Positions 5,316 to 5,316 of a DNA stretch of 5,316 nucleotides are shown here, one piece after another. Numbering within the stretch: the stretch's first letter is position 1; every line of letters begins with the position of its first letter. Under the pieces are notes generated by a model. The model was not told the origin of the DNA. It did not search any database and saw only the letters and a program-made list of their open reading frames with translations. Source of the stretch: Chloroflexota bacterium (GTDB lineage: Bacteria > Chloroflexota > UBA6077 > CF-72); the NCBI GenBank assembly GCA_019242065.1, contig JAFAWJ010000322.1, positions 1-5,316 on the forward strand, read 5' to 3'. The position numbers and the translations under genes are program-made.

Positions 5316-5316
5316 G

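Overview
The window is GC-rich bacterial DNA (roughly two-thirds G+C, strong G/C bias at third codon positions, GTG start codons throughout). It reads as part of a surface-polysaccharide or glycosylation locus. The protein styles (a GT-C glycosyltransferase with an FDE motif, a DUF6056-like membrane protein, a Gfo/Idh/MocA sugar dehydrogenase) and the architecture would fit a Chloroflexota-type genome. That assignment is an impression from recognition and was not tested.

Layout. (1) Bases 3-515, plus strand: the C-terminal 170 residues of a Gfo/Idh/MocA-family oxidoreductase, cut by the left edge. (2) Bases 516-1079: no gene. This stretch is a large inverted repeat with two arms of 171 bp each (516-686 and 904-1074), about 98% identical over their outer 156 bp, around a 217-bp spacer. 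Each arm starts directly after the stop codon of the adjoining gene and opens with three back-to-back perfect palindromes, all centred on GCATGC, followed by a fourth hairpin. (3) Bases 1080-4938, minus strand: a tight three-gene operon. In transcription order it encodes a GT39/PMT-like polytopic glycosyltransferase (4938-3298), a solute-binding-protein-like protein without a signal peptide (3301-2450) and a DUF6056-like polytopic membrane protein (2453-1080). Both junctions are 4-base GTGA start/stop overlaps. (4) Bases 4950-5171, plus strand: a small two-helix membrane protein, divergent from the operon with only 11 bp between start codons. (5) Bases 5139-5315, minus strand: the C-terminal 58 residues of another probable membrane protein, cut by the right edge and overlapping the small gene tail-to-tail by 33 bp.

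How the genes may work together (inference). GT-C enzymes use lipid-linked sugars at the outer face of the membrane. The sugar dehydrogenase could supply a modified nucleotide sugar. The two polytopic proteins could transfer or handle the sugar. The role of the solute-binding-like protein is unexplained.

The most unusual structure is the palindrome-rich inverted repeat between the two convergent genes. It looks like a dispersed REP/BIME-like element or paired terminators, and its outer ends coincide with both stop codons.
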